This document shows, in pieces, positions 35,301 through 46,732 of a stretch of DNA of 64,000 nucleotides. Every line of letters begins with the position of its first letter. Within the stretch, counting starts at the first letter, position 1. Source of the DNA: Aquilaria yunnanensis (taxonomy: Eukaryota; Streptophyta; Magnoliopsida; Malvales; Thymelaeaceae). The notes below the pieces were generated by a model. It did not search any database. It was not told the DNA's origin and worked only from the letters and a program-made list of their open reading frames with translations. The stretch is taken from NCBI GenBank assembly GCA_039654915.1, contig CM077599.1:81188001-81252000 (forward strand). Direction: 5' to 3'. Made by a program: the position numbers and the translations under genes.

Positions 35301-37228
35301 GTGTTAAAAAGTGTGAACGAATAGTTGAGGAAACCATACTAGGGGGAGGAAATCTAAAAGGCTTTAGTTCAGATGTTCCTTACAAAATCTCTGGGACTAG
35401 ATAGTATGCCTCTGTTATTTTTCCAAAAATATTAGGACATACTGAGTAATGATGTAGTGCAATATGTTTAGAATATCTTGAATAATGGTTCTATGTTGGA
35501 GGACCTGAACTATATACACATTGTGCTTATCCAAAAAAATATGAGTCCATAGACGGTCAATGATTTTAGACCTATTAATATTTTCAATGTTATGTACCAA
35601 CTCACCTCTAAAGTCACTATGAATCATCTAAAACCCATGCTCCCTTTGTTAATCTTCGATAACCAAAGTGCATTTGTTCCTAGGCACCTTTTTATAGATA
35701 ATGCTTTGGTAGCATTATAGGCATATCATTATATAAATGGTTTGTATGGCCAAGTTAAGGGTGCAATAGCAATTAAGCTAGACATGTTGAAGGCCTATGA
35801 CATAGTTGAATGAGGTTTTTTCCGGGTTGTCATGAATCTGATGGCCTTCTATAAGTAGTGGATAAATATGGTTATGCAATGTGTGGAAAGTACCTCTTTC
35901 TCTGTCCTAGTTAATGGGCATCCCTAAAAAAGATTTATTCCGTCCTGAGGACTTTGACAAGGAGATTCTTTATCTCCATCATTGTTCCCATTTTGTGCGG
36001 GAGGGCATTCGGCTTCGTTAAAGCATACTAAGGAAAATCACTTAATCAAGGGACCTTGGGTTAGTAGGTTGAGTCCACTTGTGTCACACCTATTGTTCAC
36101 TGATGATAGCATATTATTTATCTGGGCTAGTGAAGTAAATGTGAAGCATGTGTTAGCTACTCTAAAGAATGCTTTGGGCCAAATGATCAATATGAGGAAA
36201 TCGTCTATTTTTTTTAGTACCAATGGCTGCCATCAGATATAGTAATGAATTTCTGAGCTATGGGGTAAACACGTTTGCCTAAAGGGGGACAAATAACCTA
36301 GATTCCCATGTCTCAGCAAAAAGAAAACAACTCAATTTGATATTCTTATTGAATGAGTGAAGCATAAGTTGGCTAGATGGAGGACATCTTTTTATCTCAG
36401 GCGGGTCGGAGCCTTCTCATTAAAGTGGTCATACAAGCAATGCATACACACTTGATGAGTTGTATTTTTTGGCAATTGTGGTAACTAATGCTCTTTGCTC
36501 TCTAGCAATTAGATTTTTCTAGGCTTTGAATATGGATGAAAGGAAAATTGCCCGGTGTGGTTGGGATAACATGTGTTTACTGAAGAATGCGGGGGGACTT
36601 GGTTTCTGAGATGTGGTGGCTTTCAACCATGCTTTCTTAGTAAAACAAGCTTGCGCGATTTATGAGCAATCCAACAAGTTTGGTAGTTAAGGTGTTTAAA
36701 GGCAAATACTTCCCATACTCTTCCTTTATTTGGTCCCTTAAACCTAAGTCCTTTTCCATCATTTTTAAAGGTCTTCTAGCTGGTTGGGATATCCTTTCAA
36801 AGGGAACTTTTCGGAGGGTAAGAAACGGTATAATCATTAGCATATGGTACAACAATTGGCTCATGGGAGGTAGTCTTAGACCGATCACATCTTCGATGCA
36901 TGGTACTGAGAATTGGAGTGTGGCCCAGCTTATTGACCATCAAATAACCCAATGGGATCATTTGATTATAAAAGCTCTCCTTCATCCATTAGATTCGGCC
37001 ATCACTGAAAAGTTACCCCTTTCTCCTCAGTTCAGTAAAAAATGTCTTAACATGGGGAATGATGAATAATGGTAAGTTCATAGTTAAATCAGCCTACCTT
37101 TTAACTTTGACAATTTTATATAGTCAAGAGCCAATTGTTTGCTCAATGTTTTGGGCATGGTTTTGGAGTATTTATCTACCTCCGCAAGTGCATATTTTCT
37201 TATGGCATTGCATGAAAGGGGATGGAAA

Positions 37229-38198
37229 TAGGTGTGAAAATGGGCTGGGCTCATTAGGCTTAAGCTCGGCCCTTTTGTTATTCTGCACTACCCGGGCTTG
37301 AGCTCAAATTGCTCGAGTCCAAATTTTCAAGCTCGAGCTTGGCTCAAGACAGGCTCGAGCTCGGCCTGAGAGCTTGTCAGGCTCGAATGACACATACAAA
37401 TCTTTAGTTTTAGAATCATAATTTAGATGAAAGATAGGTACTAGATTTGTAATTTTCTACAAAGATAGCAAGAAAAAGGGAAAATGATAAATCATATCCC
37501 AAACTTTCTAATTTTTTGCAGCTTTACCCTTATTTCATAAATCTTACAAATGAGCCATCATAACTCACTCATAGATAAAAAAAAAACCAAGAAAACATGA
37601 AAGAAACTAGGGACAGGCTTACAAATATGAACCACGCTTTCCAATGTTATTGTACCCAACGCCCAATGTAGGTAGCTTGGCCTTATCATTGACAAATAGA
37701 CGATGAAATTAGAGATGGTCAAGGAATATGATGCTTAGGAAGCTTGCGATTTGGAAGGCAGTTCCAAAGAGGGTTTGAAAGAAACAATGATAGGCTTGAG
37801 ATATTCCTATTGAGAAAGATGAGATGTTCATGAGCTGAAGCATGCATGGTTCGAAGAAGACGAATATATGATTGCAATTCGGGATTTAAGGGCTTTCATT
37901 GTCGTTGTGCTTTACTCTTCGATGGGTGGAACTCGCTGACTGGGTAGGTTGATAGTGTAAGAGGGACTAAGGTTTAGGAAGGTTCAGCCGTGTGAAGAAT
38001 GGATGGAATTAGGAAAGGCCAAAAGGGACAAAGGGTGGTTCTGTTAGGCCCGCAAGCTTACAGGGTTGGGTTTATTCAGGTTAAAGCTCGGCTCGAAAAG
38101 AGCTTGAGTCTATTTTTTGGCTTGAGCTTAAATAGGCCCAGTTTGAAAAGTCTTAACTCGAGCTATTCAAAAAAAGCTCGACCCCTTTTTCAGCCATA
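37229..38198. mobile_element. non-autonomous hAT inside the LINE
   Basis: 970 bp, with ends taggtgtgaaaatgggc and (complement) tatggctgaaaaagggg. A perfect 8-bp duplication, gatggaaa, stands at 37221-37228 and 38199-38206. Subterminal parts are rich in gctcgagctt words in both orientations. The LINE zf-RVT region resumes after it, so the hAT is younger than the LINE. Confidence 0.9.
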
Positions 38199-39000
38199 GA
38201 TGGAAACAATGAAAGCTTGTTCGGTTTGTATGAATGAGGATAAGTCAGTGGCCCACCAGGTTTTTGAATGTGTGTTTTCAAGGAAAGTCTTGCATGAGAT
38301 AGGTTTGGCCCTTCCCTGGGTGCGGCACAAATGGACGAATTGGTTCAAGTTATATCTAGAAGGGGCTAATAAGCAGACTTTACTGGCTGCAGTAATTGGG
38401 TGGTCTTTCTGTCACAACAAAAATAAAGTAGTCCATGAGCATTTTAGTCAGAGGGTGGAACACATTAGTACCACAATCATGGCTTGGATTTGCAACTGGG
38501 AGCAACATGGTTGTAGTAAAAAACTAGCACAGAGCAACCTGAGTGCAGTCCAGGAATGTTGGTGTCCACCTGAACGTAGGGTTTGCAAAGTAAATGTGGA
38601 TGCCGCACTTAACATAGGGTGCGAAGAAAGCTAGCGTGGAGTGGTATGCAGGGATGAGGAAGCCAAAGTGAAATTTGCTACCCACTATAGCTTTGCACAT
38701 GAGAATGGGGATGCTCTTTTTGTGGAGGCCATAACAATCCTTTAGGGTCTCAAGGAGGCTTGTCGTACAGGAATCGCTAAGGTCATCATGGAATTGAATT
38801 CTTCAAAGCTCATTTCTGAATTAAACTTTGGTTCTTTTCCTTCTATGTTCTAATTTGAGACTCTTATTGATAAAACGTGGATCTTAGGCAGTTGTTTTGA
38901 CTCATTTGCCTTCTTATTTGTTAGGCGTTGAAAGAATGGGGTAGTTCATTTCTTAGCTAGGCGTGGTCTAAGTTCCCTTGGAAGGTTCTATTTGGAGAAT

Positions 39001-39068
39001 CCTTTACCCGACTAGTTTCTGTGCATTTTAAGACCTTTACCCGACTAGTTTCTGTGCATTTTAAGACC
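39001..39068. repeat. 33-bp tandem duplication in LINE 3' end
   Basis: cctttacccgactagtttct to attttaaga is present twice without a gap and without differences. Confidence 0.9.
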
Positions 39069-39268
39069 TGATCAATGAAATTCATAGTTCTTCTATAAAA
39101 AAAATGAATAAATAAAAAAACACAAAACATTTGTTTACCTCATTAATGTCAATGAATTTAAATGACCAATTTTTCTTAAATTTAAAATTGGAACCATAAG
39201 TAAAGCGTACATTTCTTTGAAAAACGCAATTTGTATTTGCATCCATACCCGGTTATTATTGTTATACT

Positions 39269-39271
<3 letters not shown>

Positions 39272-39338
<67 letters not shown>
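39272..39338. repeat. (AT)n microsatellite
   Basis: An uninterrupted AT dinucleotide run of about 67 bp, followed by a short GA tract. Confidence 0.98.
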
Positions 39339-39341
<3 letters not shown>

Positions 39342-39350
39342 AGAGAGGGA

Positions 39351-39909
39351 GAGTAAATTGCATAAATGATTTCTAACCTTTAACTATTATTTTGTTTCAG
39401 TCTCTAACCTATTGAATGTTTTGTTTTCCTCCTAAATCTATTAAAAACATTTCATTTTTATCACTATTGGATGAAATATGTTAACTTAAAAGATTCATTT
39501 AATAAAAAATTTTTAGATCATAATTTAAACTATTCAGTAACTGTCTTACAATAAATTAAATTTGTATAATAATTTTTGTATAATCAATAGAAAATTCAAA
39601 TTATATATTTTTTCTTTTTATAAATTGAATTTATTTTATACAGGAAGAAAAAACTATTAATTTAAATTTCTGTTTGCTATAAAAAATATTAAATTATTTA
39701 AATTTACTAAAAGATAATTACCGAATATTTAAATCAAAATTTTAAAAGTTTATATGAGACAATTATTCTGAATTAATAAATTTCATCTGGTGACAGATTA
39801 AAACGAAATAATTTGAATAGGTTTAAGACTAAAACAGAATGTTCAATAGGTTAGGGACTAAAACAAAATGAAAATTAAAGGTTTGGGACTATTAACGCTA
39901 TACTACCCT
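39351..39909. mobile_element. MITE-like element with long inverted ends
   Basis: The left end (cctttaactattattttgtt, then cctattgaatgtt) pairs with the right (gaacattcaatagg inverse-related words, gttcaataggttagggac, caaaatgaaaattaaagg) over about 100 bp. AT-rich, non-coding. Target duplication not resolved. Confidence 0.6.
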
Positions 39910-40411
39910 TTTAATTTAACTTGTTTTATCTGTTTCATAAAGGTTAATTTTTTTATATTTTTTTTATTAAAATTTAACTTAAATCTATTCATATTATATA
40001 AAAACTATGAATTAATTGCTCGAATAATAGATCTGGTATATGTCGGCCACACTTGAACCATCTGTCACGATCGATCAGTCACATTAATGGCACCTTTTCC
40101 ATGAAGAAGATCCTCACCGGCAAACACATCATCGAAACGAAAACAACCTCTAATACTGTGAAGCTAACAGCGTGCAACCCAGAAATCGCATTCTTGCATC
40201 CAACTTATAATTCGTAGAATCAATGAACATTCTACTAGTCACCACTCAAGCCCAGAACTCGACTTAAATTGAATTGACACAAACATGGCATCCGCAGAAA
40301 CCATTTCTACGCAAATTTATTCCATTAAATTAACAAGGAAAGTAAGGACTTATATATGTATATATCATCACATATTTCGCAGAATCGCAACCTCGAATTT
40401 TCCCAGATCCC

Positions 40412-40789
40412 TCAAACCTGCACGGGCTTAAACGAAGTCAGGTTCCTCATGTTCTCCCAGGCCCTCTCGTAAACCACCGCCTCATACTTCTTCTGCTCCT
40501 TCCCGTCGGCGACCGCCAGAACCAGCCGGTAATTCATCCCGGCGACCACCTGGCTGTCGCCGTTCACCACCTTCAACAGCTTCAAATGGGATTTCGCCTT
40601 CTCGTTGTATTGCGCCACCGCGAACTCGGCGATCTCCTTCACGTGAGGATCCTTCAGGTCCTTAATCGGACTCCACCCTCCGACGAGCGGCCCCCTCGGT
40701 GCAGCGGCAGTGGAGGTGGAGGCGGAGATCCCGATGGAGACCACGGCGAGAAAAATGAGGAAGAGCAGGTAACGTATAATGCGCGACAT
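40412..40789 (-). CDS. phytocystatin (cysteine protease inhibitor), secreted
   Basis: The intact frame encodes 125 aa. A signal peptide covers about residues 1-29 (hydrophobic ILRYLL-to-AVVSIG core followed by small residues). The cystatin fold follows with all the family landmarks: the N-terminal GG (37-38), the plant-specific helix LARFA-type motif as IAEFAVAQYN (53-62), the first hairpin loop QVVAG (80-84), and the second-loop tryptophan (W111, AWENM). Inhibition of papain-like proteases in the secretory pathway, storage or defence is known for the family. No C-terminal legumain-inhibiting extension is present, and the gene appears intronless. The start is chosen at MSRIIRYLLF because the signal peptide begins there; the frame stays open for 47 more codons upstream without a signal-like stretch. 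On the minus strand a TATA-like tttaaatt lies about 65-75 bases before the start. It is most like the short CYS5-type proteins. Confidence 0.92.
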   Translation of the reverse strand: MSRIIRYLLFLIFLAVVSIGISASTSTAAAPRGPLVGGWSPIKDLKDPHVKEIAEFAVAQYNEKAKSHLKLLKVVNGDSQVVAGMNYRLVLAVADGKEQKKYEAVVYERAWENMRNLTSFKPVQV

Positions 40790-41339
40790 TGTTCGGAAAC
40801 CGTCAGATTTGGAAACGCGTTGATAGAATTTTTCTGGAATCGTGGGGTCGAGGGAATTTAAAGCTTTCTGGGGATGTACTGGTAATGGTTCGCCCCTAGA
40901 GAGTGGGATAATTACGGTGAGTGGCACCATATCCCGGTTTCTACGCGGCGAAAAATCCGTGCCCCTATTCTAACCCCATTACGGGTGGCAGCTGGCGGAT
41001 TAGAGAACTCGTAGTGGGCCCGGGCTGGATTTGCTGGTTGATTTGGGCTCACGGTTTTGAACCCGTCCATGTTCTTGCTCATTTCTTTACCAACATCTGA
41101 CCTGGCCGATATCCATTCATTCATGAGCTATTTTTACTCAGAATCCTTTGTAGTAGGAGTTTTTAAGAGTTAAATGAGTAAAGGAGTATCTTAAACTGGG
41201 ACTTGGGATATGATAGGCCAGTCACTCCACATGGACTTTGCAGACTTATGAGTCATGAGCTATTTCTTCATCGATGGAGGAGAAGTTTTGCCTTTTCGCT
41301 CCCTTTTTTTCTTTTTTTTTTTTTTTTTTCCCTTGAGAT

Positions 41340-41381
<42 letters not shown>

Positions 41382-41850
41382 GACCAGTGTGCATTAATGG
41401 AAACGTTCCACCTCTTCTTACTGTGTGCATTAATGGTTTTGTTTCTTGGTATAAGTTTTATTTCTTTTTTCTGGTAATCACTTGGGACAACTATTTAATT
41501 GCTAATTGCTAGTATCAAAGTTTATTTTTCTATATTTTCAAGGAAAGATTCAAACTTTTATTAAAAACTAGCAGTGGACAAATTGCTCTTCATCATCAAT
41601 AAATACCTAGTGCTGTCACACCCAACCTTGACCGGGTTAGTTGAATCGGTCGAATCATGACCCAAAGCTTTCACCAAGTAATCGAGTTCGGCTAAGTGTA
41701 ACCCAAGATCAGCCAATTAATCAAATTGATCCATGGCCCAATAACTACTTCGAATCACTTTCCAGGTCAAGTTTAATAACATTGTAAATACTCAACTAAC
41801 TATAGCAATCTCGTCGCATTTGACATTTATACAAATATATAGAAACATTT
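40790..41850. other. cystatin promoter side, microsatellites and hAT-like scraps
   Basis: GC-rich leader and promoter of the cystatin occupy roughly 40790-41120. A T-rich/CT tract follows at about 41300-41377. Words such as ccttgaccgggttagttg near 41625 resemble hAT subterminal sequence, but no ends could be paired. Confidence 0.4.
41342..41377. repeat. (CT)n microsatellite
   Basis: An uninterrupted CT run of about 36 bp following a T-rich tract. Confidence 0.97.
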
Positions 41851-41876
41851 ATACTAAACAAAACATGTAAGCTTAA

Positions 41877-42740
41877 CTTGTAGAGATAATTCTTGACCTT
41901 TAATTGGTGCTTTCTTTTTATTCCTAACATATTAGTCATTTTGTTTTCATCATAAACTTATTGAACACATTTCATTTTCGTCCTAACAAAGTGAGTTAAA
42001 AGAAATGGAACATGTCATGTTGGTGTCAATTTGGCAATCCGACAATCACTTTGTCTTCTTTTTGATTTACTCAATCCAGCATCAAGATGGTGGTGACTTG
42101 ACCATCATAGGTTAGAGACAATCTAAAAAAAAATGATTTAACATGATGAAGGCGCTTTAGAGTGTTTGAGTTGGCTATATATCAGATGTGGTTTTGGGGG
42201 TGAATAGTGATGGATGACAAAGGGGTTTTATAGGCTTGTATGAGAAGATGTCTTTGGCTTGAGGATGTCTCAAAGAGCTCCGGAGGCAAAACAACAATGC
42301 TAATGTGCAGTGCATAACTTAGCCCATAAACTTTTGTATAATGCCGTAAATCAACCACCATCTACCTATCGATTTAGACCGCCTCCATCGTGCCTAAACA
42401 GAGTTCCTCCAACCACCATCAAGGTCAAACTATTGTTTCACCTTTCACGAGCTCAAACCACTAGTACATAACAATACCCATGATTTTTTTCCTTCCTACA
42501 TAACAACTATGTGTTGTGCTGTTGGTTAGTCTGACACTACACCTAACCTTTGCTCCCTAGATTAATTTCTCTTGTAAACTCTATAGGAAATTTAGATTAC
42601 AATGCCATATCAAAGCCAATGTGGCAAGTTCCATCTTATTGGATTAATTTCATTGCTTCAGGGACTAAAACGAAATATTTTTAATAGATTTAGGAAAAAT
42701 TTAGAATGATTACTAAGTTAAGGATGAAACCAACATAATG
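41877..42740. mobile_element. possible MITE of the 39351-39909 type
   Basis: The left side (cttgacctttaattggtgct, then cataaacttattgaacac) and right side (gggactaaaacgaaat, then gttaaggatgaaac) appear to be diverged inverted ends. The middle has no coding potential. Ends and target duplication are not resolved. Confidence 0.35.
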
Positions 42741-43898
42741 ATTTAATCTCTGCACTAAGAGAAATACATTATCTTTTATAGGATGAAGGGGGGTAACAAT
42801 TAGTGTGAAAACTAATCATAATATAGAGCATTAATTGACTTGGTCATGTGGGATTTTCTCATTTAATTTTTTTCAATATGGTAAGAATGTGGTGTTTCAA
42901 GGAAAAGAAAAAAAAACTACTACTAAATTGTTCGTTAAACAATGAATATTTAACACATATTAAAGCTATTAATATTGGCATAAATCTTATGCGGCACCAC
43001 CCACGTAGCACACAGTTAGCAGCATTCAAGCCATATCATTCCAAAAAAATAGAAAAATAATTAAATAAAAACTGCAATATTTACGCATAAAATCTATAAA
43101 AATATAATAAATAATAACAAAATGAAAATAGAAAGATTAAAAAAACCCTGTCAAATGTGGCCGGATCCACCAAAACATATTTTTGTTGTCGGCTCTACGC
43201 TCCACAATTACGCGGGCTAATTTCAGCCCAAAAAAATTTGGGCTCAAACCCTAAACTCTCCCAAAAGTCCACCCTAAAACTTACAAAAAAAGCCACGTTT
43301 TTTGTGTTTTTTTTTTGCCAATATTGATACTTTTTTACCTGCTTGAGCATTTTACCTAACTCAACAGTATTTTTTTCATCTTTCCCCTTTATATATATTA
43401 AACGTGTAAGGATTTTTTAATATTTAATAAACAATAAATATAACGATTTTTTTTGTGTGTTTTTCTCGAATGTCTTTTTCTCCACACAACTTCTTTCCTA
43501 AAAGGCAATCATTTTGTTTTTTTAGTATTAATTACTTTTTTACTAGATAATCACTTTTTTGGGGGTATATATTGTTATTTTTCATGTTAGGGCTGTTTCA
43601 CATTTTCCTTTAGATTAAACTCACCTCAATATCTGATTTATCAATTTTTCTCATTTGAAACACTAAATACTATCTATTTGTCATTTTGCTAATAATTTTT
43701 TTTCATTATGGTTTATCTTTTCTTTTTTTTGGTATGACATAGGTTGTCTCCAAACTTTATTTTGATTTTTAAGCTATTCCTATATTTCCTAAGATTATGG
43801 ATCTTTTTCCTTGTTGTAATGTGCAGGTTAAAAAACCTAGTTGTAGACTAATAAAGCAACTAAGAATTGGCCTATCAATTGGGCCATAATATGGGCCT
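42741..43898. other. AT-rich intergenic DNA
   Basis: No gene, RNA or clear repeat recognised. Several T-rich runs lie between 43280 and 43740. Confidence 0.5.
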
Positions 43899-44891
43899 TA
43901 CGGGTGTTCGTTGGTGGGGTATGACCAGGTTTTGACTCAACCATATCATACCCGCATAATTGACCAGGTTTCCCAATTCATTGCCCAACCCTACCCACAT
44001 ACCCTTAAACTCAACGACAACCTGAACCGCATAAAATTGGTTTGGGTTAGTTCGGTATGACCAGGTTTTACATTCTCCTGTAAGTCAACAATTTTTATCC
44101 AAAATAATTATAAATAAGTAAAAAACATACAATTATAATTGCAATTATACTTAAAGTTTTAATTTTTACAAAAAATGTCTCAATTCAAATAAAATTTCAT
44201 GTGCCTAAAACTCTCAGAAAAAAAATCAATTGTATAACAATACTAGAAAATTAAAAAAAAACATATAGAAAGCAAAAAATATAGTTTAAACCTACTTTGG
44301 TTTCAAATAATGATCACAAAACTCAAATAACATTAATATTAATAATTAAGCAAGAAAAGTCAGCTACAAGAGCTCACACTAACAGCCATAAATTTCTATA
44401 TTAGAAACAAAAACCAGCTTGTAAGTAAGCTGCATAAATAATTGAATAGTCTAGCTCTTCCCTCTCACTTTCTGTCTCTTTGCTCCTTCACCTATATGTA
44501 TGTTATATTGGCTAATTTCTATATTCAATGATAGAAACTAGATGTGTACAACATACAAAGTCTCACATGAATTTCTATAAAAAAATGTCTCAATCCAAAA
44601 TAGTTATAAATAAGTAAAAAATAAATTGCATGGCAATAGAGAAATGACTGAGTTTTGAGCATTGATATCATGTTATTATGGGTTAGAATTTAGGAATTGG
44701 TAGAAGAAATGGTTTTGGTTGGGTTTGTGCAAGCTTTAAAATTGGAACCCACATTACCCCGCATAAGTGACTGAGTTCACCTTTTTACTATCCGCCCCGA
44801 CCCTAACTCACATAAAACCCACATTGTTATTGGTTCGATTTGGTTTGGGGTAACCAATTTTGCTGGTTGACCAGGTTGGATGAACACTCCT
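43899..44891. mobile_element. non-autonomous hAT-like element
   Basis: The ends tacgggtgttcgttgg and (complement) taggagtgttcatcca form inverted repeats followed by accaggtt words on both sides. The 8-base flanks atgggcct and attaggct match at 5 of 8, consistent with an old duplication. The interior is AT-rich and non-coding. Confidence 0.6.
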
Positions 44892-46405
44892 AATTAGGCT
44901 AAACCACAAATGAGCAACAACATGCATGAACCAGGAAGCATACTAATACATAAACCCCAAACACAATTGGCCATGATTGGAGAGCCCATCTATATTATAA
45001 GGGCACAATAATGCCATTACTTATATGTCGTTTGGACATAGCCGTTGCATACTTTTATTATAAATGTCAAGGCTCTTGATCATTCATTTAATTCATATTT
45101 GTAAAATAAAAAACTAGAACAAATGATTCATGATATTGATATTCATGTATAAAACATGTAACAATATACCAAAAGTGAAAAATCTCCATATGCATGAATT
45201 ATGAAAAGGCTAGATAAATTACCTTCATCTGAATGCCGTAATTAGCATGCCCATCAGCAGAGGTTCTGTTGCAGAGAAACCTTAACAACCAAAAGGTCTA
45301 CAGATGTCCAGAACCCGCCATAACTTGTTTCATCAGAAATGCTCAATATGATTAGTATATTTTACATGCAATAATGACTGAACACAGGGCAGACCCAGAA
45401 ATTTTTATTAGGGGCCGACGACTACTAAGACTTTAAAATATTTTAATATAATAAATAAATCTAAAATATAGATATAACTTATTTAATCTAAAATATTCTG
45501 TTCGGTTCTCGGTTCTGGGCTGGGTAGAAAAATTTTAGAACCGATGCCATTTCGGATTGGTTCGGTTCCACCATAAAACCGAACCAACCCGACCCATGCT
45601 TACCCCTATTTCCGAGGAAGCTTTTCATGAAATTTGCATTATGTGCCCATCAACAACGTGGAAATAAAAATCATATTCAAAATAAAAAGTATTAATCAAA
45701 TATGAGATCCCAAATATAGAACAGCCATAGTTAGAGACATATCTATTAATATCCGTCCCAAACGAGCCTGTACTTCAATATTTTTCTAAATATTTTGAAC
45801 ATTGTGGAGCATAGGCATATTAGATATGTTCACCTAATGTTACTATTTACTAACTAGTGGAATTATAACAATGAGCATTTATAACTTTTGCATAATAAAA
45901 AAAGTATATTTGGAAGAATTCGAAAATTATGTATATTTGGAAGAATTCGAATATGTGTGATTAGAGAAAGAAGTTTTATTTTGGGACAAAGAGTATTATT
46001 TGTAGCTTAAAGGATTCCATTTGGTTGCTGATCTTAATTGTTTTGTTAAATAACAAAACATTGTCCTAAACTTTTAGTGGTAAAAGTTTTAAATGTGGGT
46101 TAAAAATTCAAGTTCCGACGTTTTCCTTGGCCACTTATACATACCAAATCAAATGAAGATAAATTTATTTTTATTTAATAAAAATCATCATCAATCTAAA
46201 GAATTCGGGAACCAATCTAAAACAATTCCTTGACATACACGTTGCCGGAAATGTCGTTTACGTAGCGTTTGATCTGTACTGGTTATGACGCCACCTCTTG
46301 CCGGCAGAGGTTTTAATCGTTTTTCAAACGACTTCCCATCTTCTACTTGCTGAATCCAAAAACAACAAGGCTCATAATAATTCTGCAGATGAAATAGGCC
46401 TAGCG
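44892..46405. other. intergenic; upstream of defensin-like gene
   Basis: Apart from the solitary hAT end there is nothing recognisable. The last 150 bp or so precede the peptide gene and would carry its promoter. Confidence 0.4.
45490..45608. repeat. solitary hAT end
   Basis: Read on the complement, this begins taggggtaagcatgggtcgg, followed by ttcggtt words, typical of one terminus of a plant non-autonomous hAT. The opposite end was not found. Confidence 0.45.
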
Positions 46406-46732
46406 ATGGTCATTCTTTTCCTCTTGTTGCTCTGCCTCCTGCGCTTTCGTCTCACTCCCACCAGGTCTGCACCCACCAGTTTCATCCTTTTCCTATTGTT
46501 TTGCCTCCTATGCATCAGTCTTTCTCCCAAGCTCCTTGTTGAATCCAGAGCCAGACCTAGCAGGATTTGCCAAACATCCAGCGATGTAGTGTTCGACCAA
46601 TGTGTCGATGAACTGTGCTACACGACTTGCGTCGGCGATCAAGGTCTCTTGGACGGAAATTGCATGGAAATTACTGACACTGGATCTGAGCAACCAATGC
46701 AAGTGTGCATGTGTGATTACTATTGTCCCTAA
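46406..46732 (+). CDS. defensin-like (DEFL) cysteine-rich secreted peptide
   Basis: The frame encodes 108 aa. The C-terminal half (from about residue 52) has eight cysteines at 55, 66, 71, 75, 86, 101, 103 and 107. Their spacing C-x10-C-x4-C-x3-C-x10-C-x14-C-x-C-x3-C fits the cysteine-stabilised alpha-beta pattern of plant defensin-like peptides (C-x3-C paired with C-x-C). The mature peptide is acidic, unlike most antimicrobial defensins, so a signalling or other role is as likely. The N-terminus is odd: two similar hydrophobic segments (VILFLLLLCLL and FILFLLFCLLC) stand in tandem, as if the signal-peptide segment had been duplicated. The start at 46406 is the first ATG in this frame; the second hydrophobic stretch has no ATG before it. 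No intron is evident, although many DEFL genes have one between signal and mature parts. Confidence 0.7.
   Translation: MVILFLLLLCLLRFRLTPTRSAPTSFILFLLFCLLCISLSPKLLVESRARPSRICQTSSDVVFDQCVDELCYTTCVGDQGLLDGNCMEITDTGSEQPMQVCMCDYYCP

Larger units (their letters stand above)
32340..39110 (+). pseudogene. long decayed LINE (ORF1 and ORF2 remnants)
   Basis: The order of plant LINE parts is kept in broken plus-strand frames. ORF1 starts about 32732 and has the zinc-knuckle region IKYKRLPDFCYLC near 33308-33346. The endonuclease follows (VVGNFNELLWANEKEGG near 34450, GSHYTWSHACF near 34582, SDHYVIHIY near 34718). The reverse transcriptase spans about 35380-36240 (FRPINIFNVMYQ, KGAIAIKLDMLKAYD, and LLFTDDSILFIW near 36090, an F-x-DD variant). 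The zf-RVT region is near 37150 and RNase H about 38580-39000 (KVNVDAAL). An A-rich tail ends it near 39090-39118. It is interrupted by a hAT at 37229-38198. Stops and frameshifts exclude activity. Confidence 0.85.

Noticed and set aside
40790..40930. Upstream extension of the cystatin frame by 47 codons
   Set aside because: The signal peptide begins at the internal ATG 40789, and the extension is low-complexity without homology-like features.
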